Below are positions 1 through 8,365 of a stretch of DNA of 64,000 nt, piece after piece. Source of the DNA: CAWBOV01 sp963790525 (GTDB lineage Bacteria > Actinomycetota > Actinomycetes > Mycobacteriales > Jatrophihabitantaceae). The DNA lies in NCBI GenBank assembly GCA_963790525.1, contig CAWBOV010000003.1, forward strand, positions 62,001-126,000, read 5' to 3'. The position numbers were made by a program, and so were the translations under genes. How positions within the stretch are numbered: the first letter of the stretch is position 1; every line of letters begins with the position of its first letter. Below the pieces are notes generated by a model. It saw nothing but the letters and a program-made list of their open reading frames with translations. It had not been told where the DNA came from and ran no database searches.

Positions 1-954
1 CTTCCGTGCGCGTACGGAGACGGCCCGCGCGGCCAGACTTTCCCCCACCCGCAGCGCGGCCGACGTCATGATGTCGAGGTTTCCCGCGTACGCGGGCAGG
101 TAGTGCGCTGCCCCCTCGACCTCGAGGAAGACCGACGTCTGGGTCAGCTCGGCAGGGTCCGCTGACACGCCGAGCGTCCGGACCGGTTCGTCGGCGGTCA
201 GGTCCCGGAACTGGACCGCCTGCTTGAGGCGGTAACCGGGCACGTAGCCGGCGACGTCGGCGACCATCCGCTCCACGCACGCGCACACCTGCTCCCGCGC
301 GAGCGCGTCGAGATGGCCGGTGAGACAGAGGACGGTGTCGCGCATGATCAGCGGCGGATCGGCCGGGTTCAGGACGATGATCGCCTTGCCCTGGGCCGCG
401 CCGCCGACCTGCTCGATCGCGGCGCGCGTGGTCTGGGTGAACTCGTCGATGTTCGCCCGCGTCCCCGGGCCGGCGGATGCCGAGGCGATCGACGCGACGA
501 TCTCGCCGTAGTGCACCGGGCTGACGCGCCCGATCGCCGCCACGATCGGGATCGTCGCCTGCCCGCCGCAGGTCACCATGTTGACGTCGGGGGCCTCGAG
601 GTGCTCGTCCAGGTTGACCGCGGGGACGACGTAGGGACCCAGCGCGGCAGGAGTGAGGTCGACGAGCGTCTTGCCGAAGGGACTGAGCCGCTCGGCGTTG
701 GCGACGTGGGCGCGTGCCGAGGTGGCGTCGAACACGATGTCGATCCCGTCGAAGCCGTCCAGGGCGATCAGGCCGTCGACGCCTGAGGCGGTCGTCGGGA
801 CCCCCAGGCGTGCGGCGCGGGCCAGTCCGTCGGAGCTGCTGTCGATGCCGACCATCGCGGCGATCTCGAGGACGGGGGACAGCCGCATCACCTTGATCAT
901 GAGATCGGTGCCGATGTTGCCCGAACCGATGATCGCGACCTTCGTCCGGGTCAT
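1..954 (-). CDS. mhpF: Acetaldehyde dehydrogenase (acylating), 3' end outside window
   Basis: Converts acetaldehyde, NAD+ and CoA into acetyl-CoA, normally in a channelling complex with 4-hydroxy-2-oxovalerate aldolase; last step of meta-cleavage pathways. The N-terminus has the Rossmann motif IIGSGNIG, and the catalytic cysteine is Cys129 in NMVTCGGQATIP. The ATG overlaps the TGA of the upstream hydratase (ATGA), indicating translational coupling. All 318 codons to the window edge are open; family members are about 300-320 residues, so only a few codons should be missing. The partner aldolase is not in the window and would be expected just beyond base 1. Family assignment is firm; MhpF versus BphJ/HsaG subgroup naming is a guess. 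Confidence 0.93.
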   Translation of the reverse strand, partial: MTRTKVAIIGSGNIGTDLMIKVMRLSPVLEIAAMVGIDSSSDGLARAARLGVPTTASGVDGLIALDGFDGIDIVFDATSARAHVANAERLSPFGKTLVDLTPAALGPYVVPAVNLDEHLEAPDVNMVTCGGQATIPIVAAIGRVSPVHYGEIVASIASASAGPGTRANIDEFTQTTRAAIEQVGGAAQGKAIIVLNPADPPLIMRDTVLCLTGHLDALAREQVCACVERMVADVAGYVPGYRLKQAVQFRDLTADEPVRTLGVSADPAELTQTSVFLEVEGAAHYLPAYAGNLDIMTSAALRVGESLAARAVSVRARK

Positions 955-1751
955 CGTGCCGTTCCCGCCGCGGTGAATCGTGCGGTCACCGCTCCCAGAC
1001 CCCCGACCTCGGCGGTGTAGACGGCACCTGCCTGCACCGGGACCACCGGCCCGAGCGCGCCGGACAGGATGATCTCGCCTGCTCGCAGGGGAGTCCCGAA
1101 CTCGCGCGCGGTGTTGGCCAGCCACGCCACTGCGGCGAGCGGGTTGCCGAGGCAGTCCGCACCGCGTCCGGACGAGACGAGCTCCCCGCCCCGGCGCATC
1201 GTCATGGCGCACGTCGTCAGGTCCAGGTCGCCGAGTGGACGGGCGCGCTCACCGAGCACGAACAGTCCGGACGACGCGTTGTCCGCCACGGTGTCGACGA
1301 TGCTGATGTCCCACGCGGCGATCCGGCTGTCGACGATCTCCAGCGCGACGGCGAGGTGACGGGTCGCCGCGATCACGTCGACCGGCGAGATCCGCGCCGC
1401 GTCCAGGTCGGTGCTGAGCACGAACGCGATCTCGGCCTCGATGCGCGGCTGCAGGAGCCTGCCGATGTCGATGGCCGCCGAGCCGGAGCAGTCCATGTCG
1501 TCGAACAGCACGCCGAAGTCGGGCTGGTCCACGCCGAGCTGCGCCTGCACCACGCGGTTGGTGAGGCCGATCTTGCGCCCCACGACGCGCCGCCCGGCCG
1601 CGATGCGGGCGTCGGTACCGGCGCTCTGCACGGCGTACGCGGCATCGAGGTCGTTCGCAGGAAGCAGGGTCCGCACGGGAGGGCACGGAGTTCGCCGCGC
1701 GGTCGCCTCGGCGAGCGCGCGAGTCGCGCACGGTGACGCCACGGCCGACAT
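951..1751 (-). CDS. mhpD: 2-keto-4-pentenoate hydratase
   Basis: Hydrates 2-hydroxypenta-2,4-dienoate to 4-hydroxy-2-oxovalerate, the substrate of the aldolase/dehydrogenase pair that follows. The 266 residues match the FAA-hydrolase/MhpD fold: VVGRKIGLTN near the N-terminus, IEAEIAFVL with the metal-binding glutamates, an ALEIVDSRI segment, and a C-terminal GEIILSGALGP. The first in-frame ATG after the preceding gene is at 1751. A different ATG at 1765-1767 overlaps the upstream stop but is in another frame and does not lead into this protein, so the N-terminal dozen residues are the least certain part. Third from last gene of the meta-cleavage operon if the missing aldolase follows. Confidence 0.92.
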   Translation of the reverse strand: MSAVASPCATRALAEATARRTPCPPVRTLLPANDLDAAYAVQSAGTDARIAAGRRVVGRKIGLTNRVVQAQLGVDQPDFGVLFDDMDCSGSAAIDIGRLLQPRIEAEIAFVLSTDLDAARISPVDVIAATRHLAVALEIVDSRIAAWDISIVDTVADNASSGLFVLGERARPLGDLDLTTCAMTMRRGGELVSSGRGADCLGNPLAAVAWLANTAREFGTPLRAGEIILSGALGPVVPVQAGAVYTAEVGGLGAVTARFTAAGTAR

Positions 1752-1763
1752 CGGGTTGGGCGC

Positions 1764-2753
1764 TCATGCCGTCGTGCCGGTCTCGTAGCTCGCGGCGGTC
1801 TCGTAGCTCGCGCCGGTGTCGAAGCTCGTGCCGATGCCCATCCCGGTGATCCATTCGGGGACCGCTTCGTAGCTCGTCCAGACCAGCGGTGTCGCCACGG
1901 CGGCGTGCCCGATCAGCCAGGCGCGGATCTCGTGCCCTCCGCTGCCGGCCAGCTTCTCGAGACCCTCGTGCCCCAGTTCGACGACGGCGTCCAGCGCGTC
2001 CTGCGCCGGAGAGGAGAGCTGCTGCAGGAACCACCTGTCCCAGGCGGGATTCACCGGCGCGGTGGGGTTGCCGCCCATGGCCTTGACCCGTGGCTCGCGT
2101 GCCGCGGCGAACGCGCGGGCGTCGCGCCGCCCATGGATCAGGGAGCGGCGCTGTTCGCCGGGCACCGCGGGATCACGAGGGTCGTTGGACGGCAGCCAGT
2201 GCGACAGGCCGCCGCTGGCGAGGATCAGGACGCGCCCCTCGTAGCCGGAGCGGCGGATGCTCTCACCCAGCGCGCCCCCGAGAGCGACGCAGCGTTGCAG
2301 CGCCGGCAGCGGTGGGGCCGCGGTGTTGACGACCACCGGGACGAGCGGTGTCCCCGTGCCGCCGGTGAGCATCTGGTAACCCTGGACGACGCCGTGGTCG
2401 ACGGTCAGCGAGTACGACAGCGCCGGGTCGAAACCAGCGTCGCAGAGCCCGGCGTGGATCGACCAGGCCAGCTCCGACGCGACCGGGAGTGCGCCCTCGG
2501 CGCTGCCGAAGTCGCCGAAGCCGACGACCTCCTCCACCCCGATGACGAACTGCGGCATGACGTCGTAGAAGTTGGCATGGAAGTGGTCCGGCCCGATCAC
2601 GACCACCGCGTCGGGAGCCAGCGCGGCGACGGCCCGGGCCACCCGCGCCGCGTCGGTCAGGAACCGGGCGCCAGGTGCCGCCGGACCGTCCGGGGGCAGC
2701 AACGTCGCGAACGGGGAATGGGACATGCCGACGAAGCCGAGGATCTGGCTCAT
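1764..2753 (-). CDS. mhpB: Class III extradiol ring-cleavage dioxygenase (MhpB type)
   Basis: Fe(II) enzyme that opens a catechol ring next to the diol; E. coli MhpB acts on 2,3-dihydroxyphenylpropionate. LigB-superfamily landmarks are visible: MSHSPF near the N-terminus, GPDHFHANFYDVMP, VDHGVVQ and SGGLSHW, with the histidines expected for iron binding and catalysis, and NPAWDRWF further on. The start is set at the ATG that overlaps the stop of the C-C hydrolase (ATGA); an open extension upstream lacks family similarity. The last 25 residues form an odd repeated tail (SFDTGASYETAASYETG) after the conserved PEWITG, encoded by a short in-frame tandem repeat. The exact catechol substrate is inferred from family only. 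Confidence 0.9.
   Translation of the reverse strand: MSQILGFVGMSHSPFATLLPPDGPAAPGARFLTDAARVARAVAALAPDAVVVIGPDHFHANFYDVMPQFVIGVEEVVGFGDFGSAEGALPVASELAWSIHAGLCDAGFDPALSYSLTVDHGVVQGYQMLTGGTGTPLVPVVVNTAAPPLPALQRCVALGGALGESIRRSGYEGRVLILASGGLSHWLPSNDPRDPAVPGEQRRSLIHGRRDARAFAAAREPRVKAMGGNPTAPVNPAWDRWFLQQLSSPAQDALDAVVELGHEGLEKLAGSGGHEIRAWLIGHAAVATPLVWTSYEAVPEWITGMGIGTSFDTGASYETAASYETGTTA
1787..1831 (-). repeat. In-frame minisatellite at the 3' end of the dioxygenase gene
   Basis: Three imperfect copies of an 18-21 base unit around tcgtagctcgc encode the repeated (S-F/Y-D/E-T) tail of the dioxygenase. It lies beyond the conserved enzyme core, so copy-number change would lengthen the tail without touching the active site. 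Confidence 0.7.
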
Positions 2754-3629
2754 GAGGGATCCTTGCCGTCGCGCAGGAACGCCCGGTGGGCGGCGAGGAA
2801 CTCGTCGACCTTCTCCCACTGCGGCCAGTGCCCGGCACCCTCGATGACGTGGAGGCGGGCGTCGGGGAGCCAGTCGAGCAGCAGTTGCGCCTCGTCGAGC
2901 CCTCCGGTCGGATCATGGTCGGTCCACAGGAGGAGCGTCGGCGCCGCGACTGTGCCCACCCAGACGGGATCCCAGGCGAAATCGGCCCGGACAACCGGAT
3001 CCTGCAGCACGAGCGTGTTCGTGATCGCGCGCACGAATCCGGGTCGGCTGTAGACCGCGCGGCGCAGGGTGACCAGCTCGTCGGTGACCATCGACGTGTT
3101 GTGGAAGAGGAACTCCACGCGGCGCCGCACGGTGGCGTCGCTCGGGTCGGTGACGGCGGCCATCGTGCTGTCACGCATGCGTGCCATCACCTCGGGCTTG
3201 TTGGCGATGTTTCCCGGGGTGTTCAGCACGAGCCGGCCCGACCCGGTCGGGGTGGTGGGCCGCGGTCCAGGCCACCACCCAGCCGCCCAGGGACTCACCG
3301 GACAGGTGCGCCCGTTCGATCCCGAGCGCGTCGAGCAGCCCGATCAGGTGCGCGGAGAGCACGTCGATCGTGTAGGGCGTGTCCGGCAGGTCGGACCAAC
3401 CGTGGCCGACCATGTCGTAGGCCGTCACCCGGAAGTCCTCGGCCAGGCCGGCAAGGTCACGCGCGTAGGCCTCGAGATGTCCGCCCGTGCCGTGCAGCAG
3501 CACGAGGTCTGGACCGGAGCCGGCCTGCAGGACACGGGTGCGCACACCGCCGACGTCGACGTGGCGCACCTGATGGTCGAGATCGCAGATCTCGCCCCAG
3601 ATGCTGATGTGGGCCGGGAGGTCAGTCAT
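2750..3629 (-). CDS. Alpha/beta hydrolase, meta-cleavage product (C-C bond) hydrolase, frameshifted
   Basis: Likely hydrolyses the ring-fission product (MhpC/BphD/HsaD group) to hydroxypentadienoate plus an acid. The catalytic set is present: oxyanion region LHGTGG, nucleophile Ser113 in SGESLGGW, Asp in LWTDHDPT and His in EGAGHWPQ. The reading frame breaks at the GGG run 3237-3239: before it the protein reads HHPDRV, after it RLVLNTPGNIANKPE. Dropping one G restores VGRLVLNTP, the expected family sequence, so I treat this as one gene with a one-base error or a recent frameshift. The ATG overlaps the end of the cupin gene by 8 bases. Position between cupin and dioxygenase fits the pathway. 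Confidence 0.85.
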
Positions 3630-4116
3630 GGGCGTCGTCCTTGAATCGGGCGCGGGCCTCGTCGATGCTGGCCAGCCCGGCGCTCTGGCGGCGGGTCAGT
3701 CCGAACAACGCGACCAGGCGCGAGTTCTCGATCGTCAGGAATTCCACCGGCCGGTCGGTGGAGTCGTTGTAGTGGCGGTGCCACGTCCACGGTGGGGTGT
3801 ACACGAAGTCCCCGGTGGACCAGGTGACCGTCTCGTCCTCGACCTCACTGTGCCCGTCACCGCTGATGACGAAGTGGACCGTCTCGTGGTGGTGGCGCTG
3901 CATGTCCGAGCTCAGCCCCGCGGGGATGATCTGCCGGAACAGCTCGAACGTGGTCGTCGGGAGGTCCCCGGCAATCGCCAGCGAGGATGGGTTGTGGACC
4001 TGATCGGCCGGGAGCTGCTGGAGCTCGTCGGCATGCACGACGAGGGGTTTGCCGACGCTCGGTTGCACCGCGTCGGCCAGCCCGGCCAGGAACGCCGCCA
4101 TGCTGAACTCACCCAT
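3622..4116 (-). CDS. Cupin-domain protein in the meta-cleavage operon
   Basis: A 164-residue single-cupin protein. The metal-binding cupin motif is visible as HHHETVHFVISGDGHSE followed by GDFVYTPPWTWHRHYN, with histidine and glutamate ligands. Such proteins in aromatic operons can be dioxygenases, isomerases or accessory metal proteins; the sequence does not say which. The start ATG is immediately downstream of the SDR stop (they share base 4116), and its own stop overlaps the hydrolase start, so it is translationally coupled on both sides. A second, different cupin lies at 7801-8283 behind the same operator type. Confidence 0.82.
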   Translation of the reverse strand: MGEFSMAAFLAGLADAVQPSVGKPLVVHADELQQLPADQVHNPSSLAIAGDLPTTTFELFRQIIPAGLSSDMQRHHHETVHFVISGDGHSEVEDETVTWSTGDFVYTPPWTWHRHYNDSTDRPVEFLTIENSRLVALFGLTRRQSAGLASIDEARARFKDDAHD

Positions 4117-4892
4117 CAGATCGTCTCCGTCCGTCCGCCGTCCACCGTGAGCACGGTGCCGTTGATGTAACTCGCTGCGGGTGAGGCCAGGAAGGCCACC
4201 GCCGCTGCGATCTCGCGCGGTTCTCCCGCCCGCCCGGCCGGGATGTCGGCGGTGTCGATCCGGTCGAGCTCGGCGTACGTGGAGCCGAGCGCGACCGCCC
4301 GGTTCTGCAGCACCTGGCGGCGCCGGCCGGTGGCCGTGGCCCCGGGTGCCACGCAGTTGACCGTCACCCCAGCCGCCGCGAACTCCCGTGACAGCAGCGT
4401 GACCGCGTTGGTCGTCGCCGCCCGCAGCACGACCGACACTGCCAGGTCCGGCTGGGGCTGACGGACGGCCGTCGAGGTGATCGCGACGACCCGGCCGAAC
4501 CCGCGCTCAGCCATCGCCGGCAGGGCGCGAGCTGCCAGGCGCAGCGGGCCGAGCAGGAGCAACTCGAGTCCGGTGCGCCAGGCGATGTCGTCGACGTCGA
4601 GGATCCGTCCGGGCGGGGGACCGCCGGCATTGAGCACGAGCACGTCCAGCGCGCCGAACCGCTCCTCGACCGCGCGCACCACGCGGTCGGCCGCCGCGCC
4701 GTCGGAGACATCGCCGACCAGGTAATCCACACCTGTGCTGGAGAGCACCTCGAGTTCCGCGGCCGCCGCGGCCAGGGAGTACGCGTTGCGGCCCATGATC
4801 ATCACCTGGTGTCCCGCCCGGCAGAGCTGTTCAGCGGTGGCCCGCCCGATGCCGGCGGCGCCGCCGCCGACGAGCGCAGTCCTGCTCGTCAT
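4116..4892 (-). CDS. SDR-family protein lacking the canonical Tyr-x3-Lys (BKR-like)
   Basis: A 258-residue Rossmann protein, first gene of the minus-strand meta-cleavage operon. The nucleotide-binding region is ALVGGGAAGIGRA and the NAG motif is LNAGG. The usual active-site Ser is present (ITSTAV), but where YxxxK should follow the protein reads SVVLRAATT, so both Tyr and Lys are missing. This is characteristic of the BKR-like SDR-like subgroup, for which the normal tetrad is known to be imperfect. The C-terminus NGTVLTVDGG is typical of the family. It may still reduce a ketone by another mechanism, or be a binding protein. The start ATG at 4892 faces the IclR gene across about 70 bases. Confidence 0.85.
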   Translation of the reverse strand: MTSRTALVGGGAAGIGRATAEQLCRAGHQVMIMGRNAYSLAAAAAELEVLSSTGVDYLVGDVSDGAAADRVVRAVEERFGALDVLVLNAGGPPPGRILDVDDIAWRTGLELLLLGPLRLAARALPAMAERGFGRVVAITSTAVRQPQPDLAVSVVLRAATTNAVTLLSREFAAAGVTVNCVAPGATATGRRRQVLQNRAVALGSTYAELDRIDTADIPAGRAGEPREIAAAVAFLASPAASYINGTVLTVDGGRTETI

Positions 4893-4961
4893 GCGGCCTC
4901 CAGTCTGGCGTGCGGGCGTGCCCTGGTGTAAGCCTGTCGGGGTGAGTGCGAGTGTCCAACC

Positions 4962-5729
4962 ATGAGTCCCGGTGAGCGGGACTCGAGTGCCGTCGGCGTC
5001 GGTGGCCTCGATCGCGCCGCTGCCATCCTCGGTGCGTTCGACGCCGGCCACCGGGAGCTGACGTTGGCGGCGCTCGTGCGGCGCTGCGGACTGCCGCGGT
5101 CCACGACGCACCGGACCGCCGATCGGATGCTGCGCCTGGGGTGGCTCGACAAGCCCGCGGAGCGTTACCGCATCGGCAACCGACTCTTCGAGATCTCCGG
5201 TCTCGCGCCGATCCGGCATGAGCTTCGCGAGGCCGTTCTGCCGTTCCTGCAGGACCTCTACAACGCCATGCACACCGCCGTGCAACTGGGCGTGCTCGAC
5301 GGCCCGCAGGTCCTGATCGTCGAGAAGATCACCGGCCACCGGCCGATGCCCATGCTGTCGCAGGTGGGCGGGACCATTCCGACGCACTGCTCGGGGCTGG
5401 GCCGGGCCATCCTCGCCTACTCCGACGCCGCGACCACCGACGCGGTCATCGCGGCCGGCCTGACCGCGCGCACGCCGCGCACCATCACGCACCCCGATGC
5501 GCTGCGTCGGGAACTGGCGGCGATCCCGGACCGTGGATGGGCGCTGGACCGTGAGGAGGGCAACATCGGCGTCTCCTGTGTCGCCGCGCCCATCTTCGGC
5601 CCGCTCGGCGACGTCGTCGCGGCCCTGTCCGTCACCGGCCCCACCGCAGGGGTGCGCTCGGACCGGGCGGGACCGGCGGTACGGCTGGCGGCGGCCGCCG
5701 CGTCGCGGGCGTACTCCTCCCGGCGCTGA
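4962..5729 (+). CDS. IclR-family transcriptional regulator
   Basis: A 255-residue regulator with an N-terminal winged helix (GGLDRAAAILGAFD, then TLAALVRRCGLPRSTTHRTADRML) and a C-terminal IclR effector domain (HTAVQLGVLDGPQVLIVEKI; CSGLGRAILA; EGNIGVSCVAAPIFG). It is divergent from the meta-cleavage operon and is the obvious local regulator. The ATG itself sits inside a palindromic site (4966-4982), so binding there would act on its own gene and, across the short divergent gap, possibly on the operon. IclR proteins of aromatic pathways usually bind the aromatic substrate or an intermediate. If translation starts downstream instead, the site would lie in the leader. Confidence 0.92.
   Translation: MSPGERDSSAVGVGGLDRAAAILGAFDAGHRELTLAALVRRCGLPRSTTHRTADRMLRLGWLDKPAERYRIGNRLFEISGLAPIRHELREAVLPFLQDLYNAMHTAVQLGVLDGPQVLIVEKITGHRPMPMLSQVGGTIPTHCSGLGRAILAYSDAATTDAVIAAGLTARTPRTITHPDALRRELAAIPDRGWALDREEGNIGVSCVAAPIFGPLGDVVAALSVTGPTAGVRSDRAGPAVRLAAAAASRAYSSRR
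4966..4982. promoter_or_regulatory. IclR operator candidate, site 1 (GTCCCGGTGAGCGGGAC)
   Basis: An inverted repeat with arms GAGTCCCG/CGGGACTC (4964-4971 and 4977-4984) around GTGAG, overlapping the first codons of the IclR gene. Near-identical copies occur at 5767-5783 and, on the other strand, at 8366-8382. Assignment to this IclR protein is inferred from position. Confidence 0.65.
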
Positions 5730-5766
5730 CGTTGACGCCGGCAGTAGCGGAGGGTCACCACCTCAT

Positions 5767-5783
5767 GTCCCGGTGAGTGGGAC
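5767..5783. promoter_or_regulatory. IclR operator candidate, site 2 (GTCCCGGTGAGTGGGAC)
   Basis: Differs from site 1 at one base and lies between the IclR stop and the monooxygenase ATG at 5869, about 85 bases upstream of that start. Confidence 0.65.
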
Positions 5784-5868
5784 GGCTGTTTGAACGCTCT
5801 CCCCAACCCGGTCACGCTGTGCCCGGTGGCACGCACGTGCCCGGGGTGACGTCAGGACGAGGTGGGAC

Positions 5869-7365
5869 GTGAAGATCGGCATCATCGGCGCGGGATTCGC
5901 AGGTCTGGCCACCGCGAAGGTGCTGAGTCAGATGGGGCACGACGTCGTCGTCTTCGACAGGACGCCCGACGTCGGCGGCGTATGGAGCCGGACGAGGCGA
6001 TACCCCGGTGTGCAGACACAGAGCCCGCGGGACATGTACTCGCTGTCGGACTTCCCGATGCCGGCGAGCTACCCGGAATGGCCGAGCGGCCAGCAGGTGC
6101 AGGAGTACCTGGCTGCCTACGCGACGCGATTCGATCTCGACCGCCGCATCCGTCTCGACACCGAGGTCACGAGTGCCCGGCAGGACGCGTCGGGCTGGGT
6201 ACTGCAGGTGCGCAGCACTGTGGACGGGTCGACCGCGACGGAGACCGTCGAACGGCTGGTGATCGGCAACGGTGTCTTCTGCGAACCGGCAGTGCCGGAC
6301 TTCGCCGGGCTACCCGAGTTCACCGCTGCGGGCGGACAAGTGTGCGCCGCGACGGAGTTCCTCGATGCCGAGCGGGCGCGCAGCAAGCACGCGGTGGTCG
6401 TCGGCTACGGGAAGTCCGCCTGCGACGTCGCCGTGCCGATCAGCGACGTGGCTGCCAGCACGACGGTCATCGCGCGGCAGTTGCTCTGGAAGGTGCCGAA
6501 GAAGGTCGGCGGCGTGGTGAACTTCAAGTTCCTCCTGCTGACGCGCATGGGAGAGGCCCTGTTCCGCTACCGGACGGTCCGTGGTGCAGAGAAGTTCCTC
6601 CACGGTCCTGGAAACGGCCTGCGCCGCCGCATGCTCACCTCTGTCGGGTCGATGTCGGTGAGGCAGTACGGCCTCGCTGATCTCGACCTGCTGCCGGCGG
6701 GGACGATGGAGGACATCGTGCGCGGGGCGATCGGCCTGGTCACCGAGGGGTTCTTCGATCGCGTGCGCGCCGGCGCGATCACCGTCCGACGCGATCAGAC
6801 GATCAGCAGGCTCCTGGAGAAGGACGGCCGTCCGTGCGTGGAACTCGCCGACGGCACGGTCATCCCCGCCGATCTCGTGGTGTGCGCGACCGGGTTCGTG
6901 CAAGGCGTGCCGTTCCTCGACGAGCAGACTCAGCGGCGCCTCCTCGATACACGTAACAACTTTGCTTTGTATCGTCAGATACTGCCCGTCGACGTCGACA
7001 ACCTCTACTTTGCCGGGTACAACTCGTCGTTCTTCAGCCCGTTGAACGCGGAGATGGCTGCGGTCTGGATCGCGGCGCACCTGGCCGGCGAGCTCCGGTT
7101 GCCCGACGCGGACTCGATGCGCCAGGCGGTCGCTGATCAGCTCGCCTTCATGGACGACGCCACCGGGGGGCACCACTGCCGGGGCACGAAGATCATCCCT
7201 TTCTCGCTGCACAACGTGGACGAGGTACTGGACGATCTGGGTCTTAACATCCCGCGGCGGGTCCGCGCGATCCACTGGCTCGGACCGGTCACCCCGCGGT
7301 CCTACCGCAACGTCGCGCCCGCGCTGGCCAAGCGGCTGGCAGCCCACGGAGGCGCTGTGCAGTAA
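5869..7365 (+). CDS. Flavin-containing monooxygenase (FMO/Baeyer-Villiger-like)
   Basis: A 498-residue two-dinucleotide-binding flavoprotein. FAD motif GAGFAGLA is at residues 7-14, a second Rossmann motif VVGYGKSACD lies near residue 180 for NADPH, and the C-terminal ATG-type motif is LVVCATGFVQG. It should insert an oxygen atom into a ketone, aldehyde or soft nucleophile using NADPH and O2; the substrate is unknown. The stand-alone gene is preceded by IclR site 2, tying it to the meta-cleavage genes, where it could prepare the aromatic substrate. The classical BVMO fingerprint is not cleanly present, so FMO-like is the safer label. Confidence 0.88.
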   Translation: MKIGIIGAGFAGLATAKVLSQMGHDVVVFDRTPDVGGVWSRTRRYPGVQTQSPRDMYSLSDFPMPASYPEWPSGQQVQEYLAAYATRFDLDRRIRLDTEVTSARQDASGWVLQVRSTVDGSTATETVERLVIGNGVFCEPAVPDFAGLPEFTAAGGQVCAATEFLDAERARSKHAVVVGYGKSACDVAVPISDVAASTTVIARQLLWKVPKKVGGVVNFKFLLLTRMGEALFRYRTVRGAEKFLHGPGNGLRRRMLTSVGSMSVRQYGLADLDLLPAGTMEDIVRGAIGLVTEGFFDRVRAGAITVRRDQTISRLLEKDGRPCVELADGTVIPADLVVCATGFVQGVPFLDEQTQRRLLDTRNNFALYRQILPVDVDNLYFAGYNSSFFSPLNAEMAAVWIAAHLAGELRLPDADSMRQAVADQLAFMDDATGGHHCRGTKIIPFSLHNVDEVLDDLGLNIPRRVRAIHWLGPVTPRSYRNVAPALAKRLAAHGGAVQ

Positions 7366-7390
7366 GGGCTGTCCGGTAAGGCCTGCCGCG

Positions 7391-7804
7391 CTAGGCAGTC
7401 GTCAGCAGGGCGGGCGAGATGTCCATGTGCACGCGGTAGTCGACGATGAGCTCGCCGGCGAATTCGATGACGGTCACGCAGGGCATGGCGAGCACCGAGC
7501 CGTCCGGCCGCGTCGCCTCGATCGTGAATCGGCAGAACAGTTGGTCGCCGGCATGGACGATCTGGTCGATGCGATGGTGGATGGGCAGCACTGCGCTCAC
7601 CGTTGCATCGGTGGACGCGGCGATGGCGCCGCGTCCCTGGATCGGATCGCCGTTGCCGAAGCGGAAGTACGCCGAGTCACTGAAGTACGAGCCGAAGCGC
7701 TCGCCGTCCCCGGCGTCTGCCGCCGCGCAGAGCTCGCGGACGACGATATCGCGCCGGGCAGTTGCCGGTGTGGCCGCCGCCGTGGCCCGCGCGTCGATGC
7801 TCAC
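7391..7804 (-). CDS. NTF2-like / SnoaL-fold protein
   Basis: A 137-residue alpha+beta-barrel protein of the nuclear-transport-factor-2 superfamily: N-terminal helix with IVVRELCAAADAGDGERFGSYFSDSAYFRFGNGDPIQGRG, and C-terminal strands FTIEATRPDGSVLAMPCVTVIEF and YRVHMDISP. Members include polyketide cyclases, dehydratases, isomerases and small-subunit-like proteins; no specific activity can be assigned. It overlaps the cupin gene by four bases (ATGA), so the two are co-translated. Its stop is just after the convergent monooxygenase gene, with a weak CTGCC/GGCAG hairpin (7383-7398) in the junction. Confidence 0.8.
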   Translation of the reverse strand: MSIDARATAAATPATARRDIVVRELCAAADAGDGERFGSYFSDSAYFRFGNGDPIQGRGAIAASTDATVSAVLPIHHRIDQIVHAGDQLFCRFTIEATRPDGSVLAMPCVTVIEFAGELIVDYRVHMDISPALLTTA

Positions 7805-8283
7805 GGGCGAGGTGCCAGCGCCAGTCCGTGCCGCTTCATGATCTCAGCGACCTTGGTCATGTCCCGTGGCCCGGGCGGAAGCTGGCTGAGTTCGCGGTAG
7901 TACTTCTCCAGCCCTGCAGGGGAGACCACCGCGCTGATCCGCGTCTCCTCCTCGAAGGGGTTGTAGAACATGTGCGGTACTCCCCGGGGCAGGAGCATCG
8001 CCGAACCCGGTGTCATCACGCGCTCGACGTAGTTCAGCTCGACTGTGACCTGGCCGGACACGCAGACGAACAGCTCGTCCTGGTAGGCATGGGTGTGGGT
8101 CGGTGGCCCGCCGAGGCCGGGCGGCACGATGTACTCGAACAGTGAGTAGGCGCCACCGGTGTCGGCTCCGGTCAGCTTCACCAGGATCCCCAACCCGATC
8201 GCCCCGACGTTCTCGCCGCATCCCCGCGGCAGCAGCACGCCGTCCTCGACCTGCGGAGTCGGGTCCATCTCGTCCACGTCCAT
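7801..8283 (-). CDS. Cupin-domain protein
   Basis: A 160-residue cupin: HTHAYQDELFVCVSGQVTVEL and LPRGVPHMFYNP carry the two conserved cupin motifs with histidine/glutamate metal ligands. The start is the ATG at 8283 because GAGGGAGA sits just upstream, and the open frame beyond it has shadow-type composition. It leads a two-gene unit with the NTF2-like gene, behind IclR site 3. It is not a close copy of the cupin at 3622-4116. Role unknown; a small-molecule dioxygenase/isomerase or metal-dependent accessory protein of the aromatic pathway is plausible. Confidence 0.83.
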   Translation of the reverse strand: MDVDEMDPTPQVEDGVLLPRGCGENVGAIGLGILVKLTGADTGGAYSLFEYIVPPGLGGPPTHTHAYQDELFVCVSGQVTVELNYVERVMTPGSAMLLPRGVPHMFYNPFEEETRISAVVSPAGLEKYYRELSQLPPGPRDMTKVAEIMKRHGLALAPRP

Positions 8284-8365
8284 GCCTGTCTCCCTCGCTG
8301 GATCGCCCGGAGTCGTAGTCCTGCCCGTCAGCATGAGACAGGCTCGCGCCTGCGGACCACCGCGC

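Noticed and set aside
3171..3298. Two separate hydrolase genes around 3.2 kb
   Set aside because: Each half lacks part of the catalytic triad and one-base correction joins them into a normal alpha/beta hydrolase.
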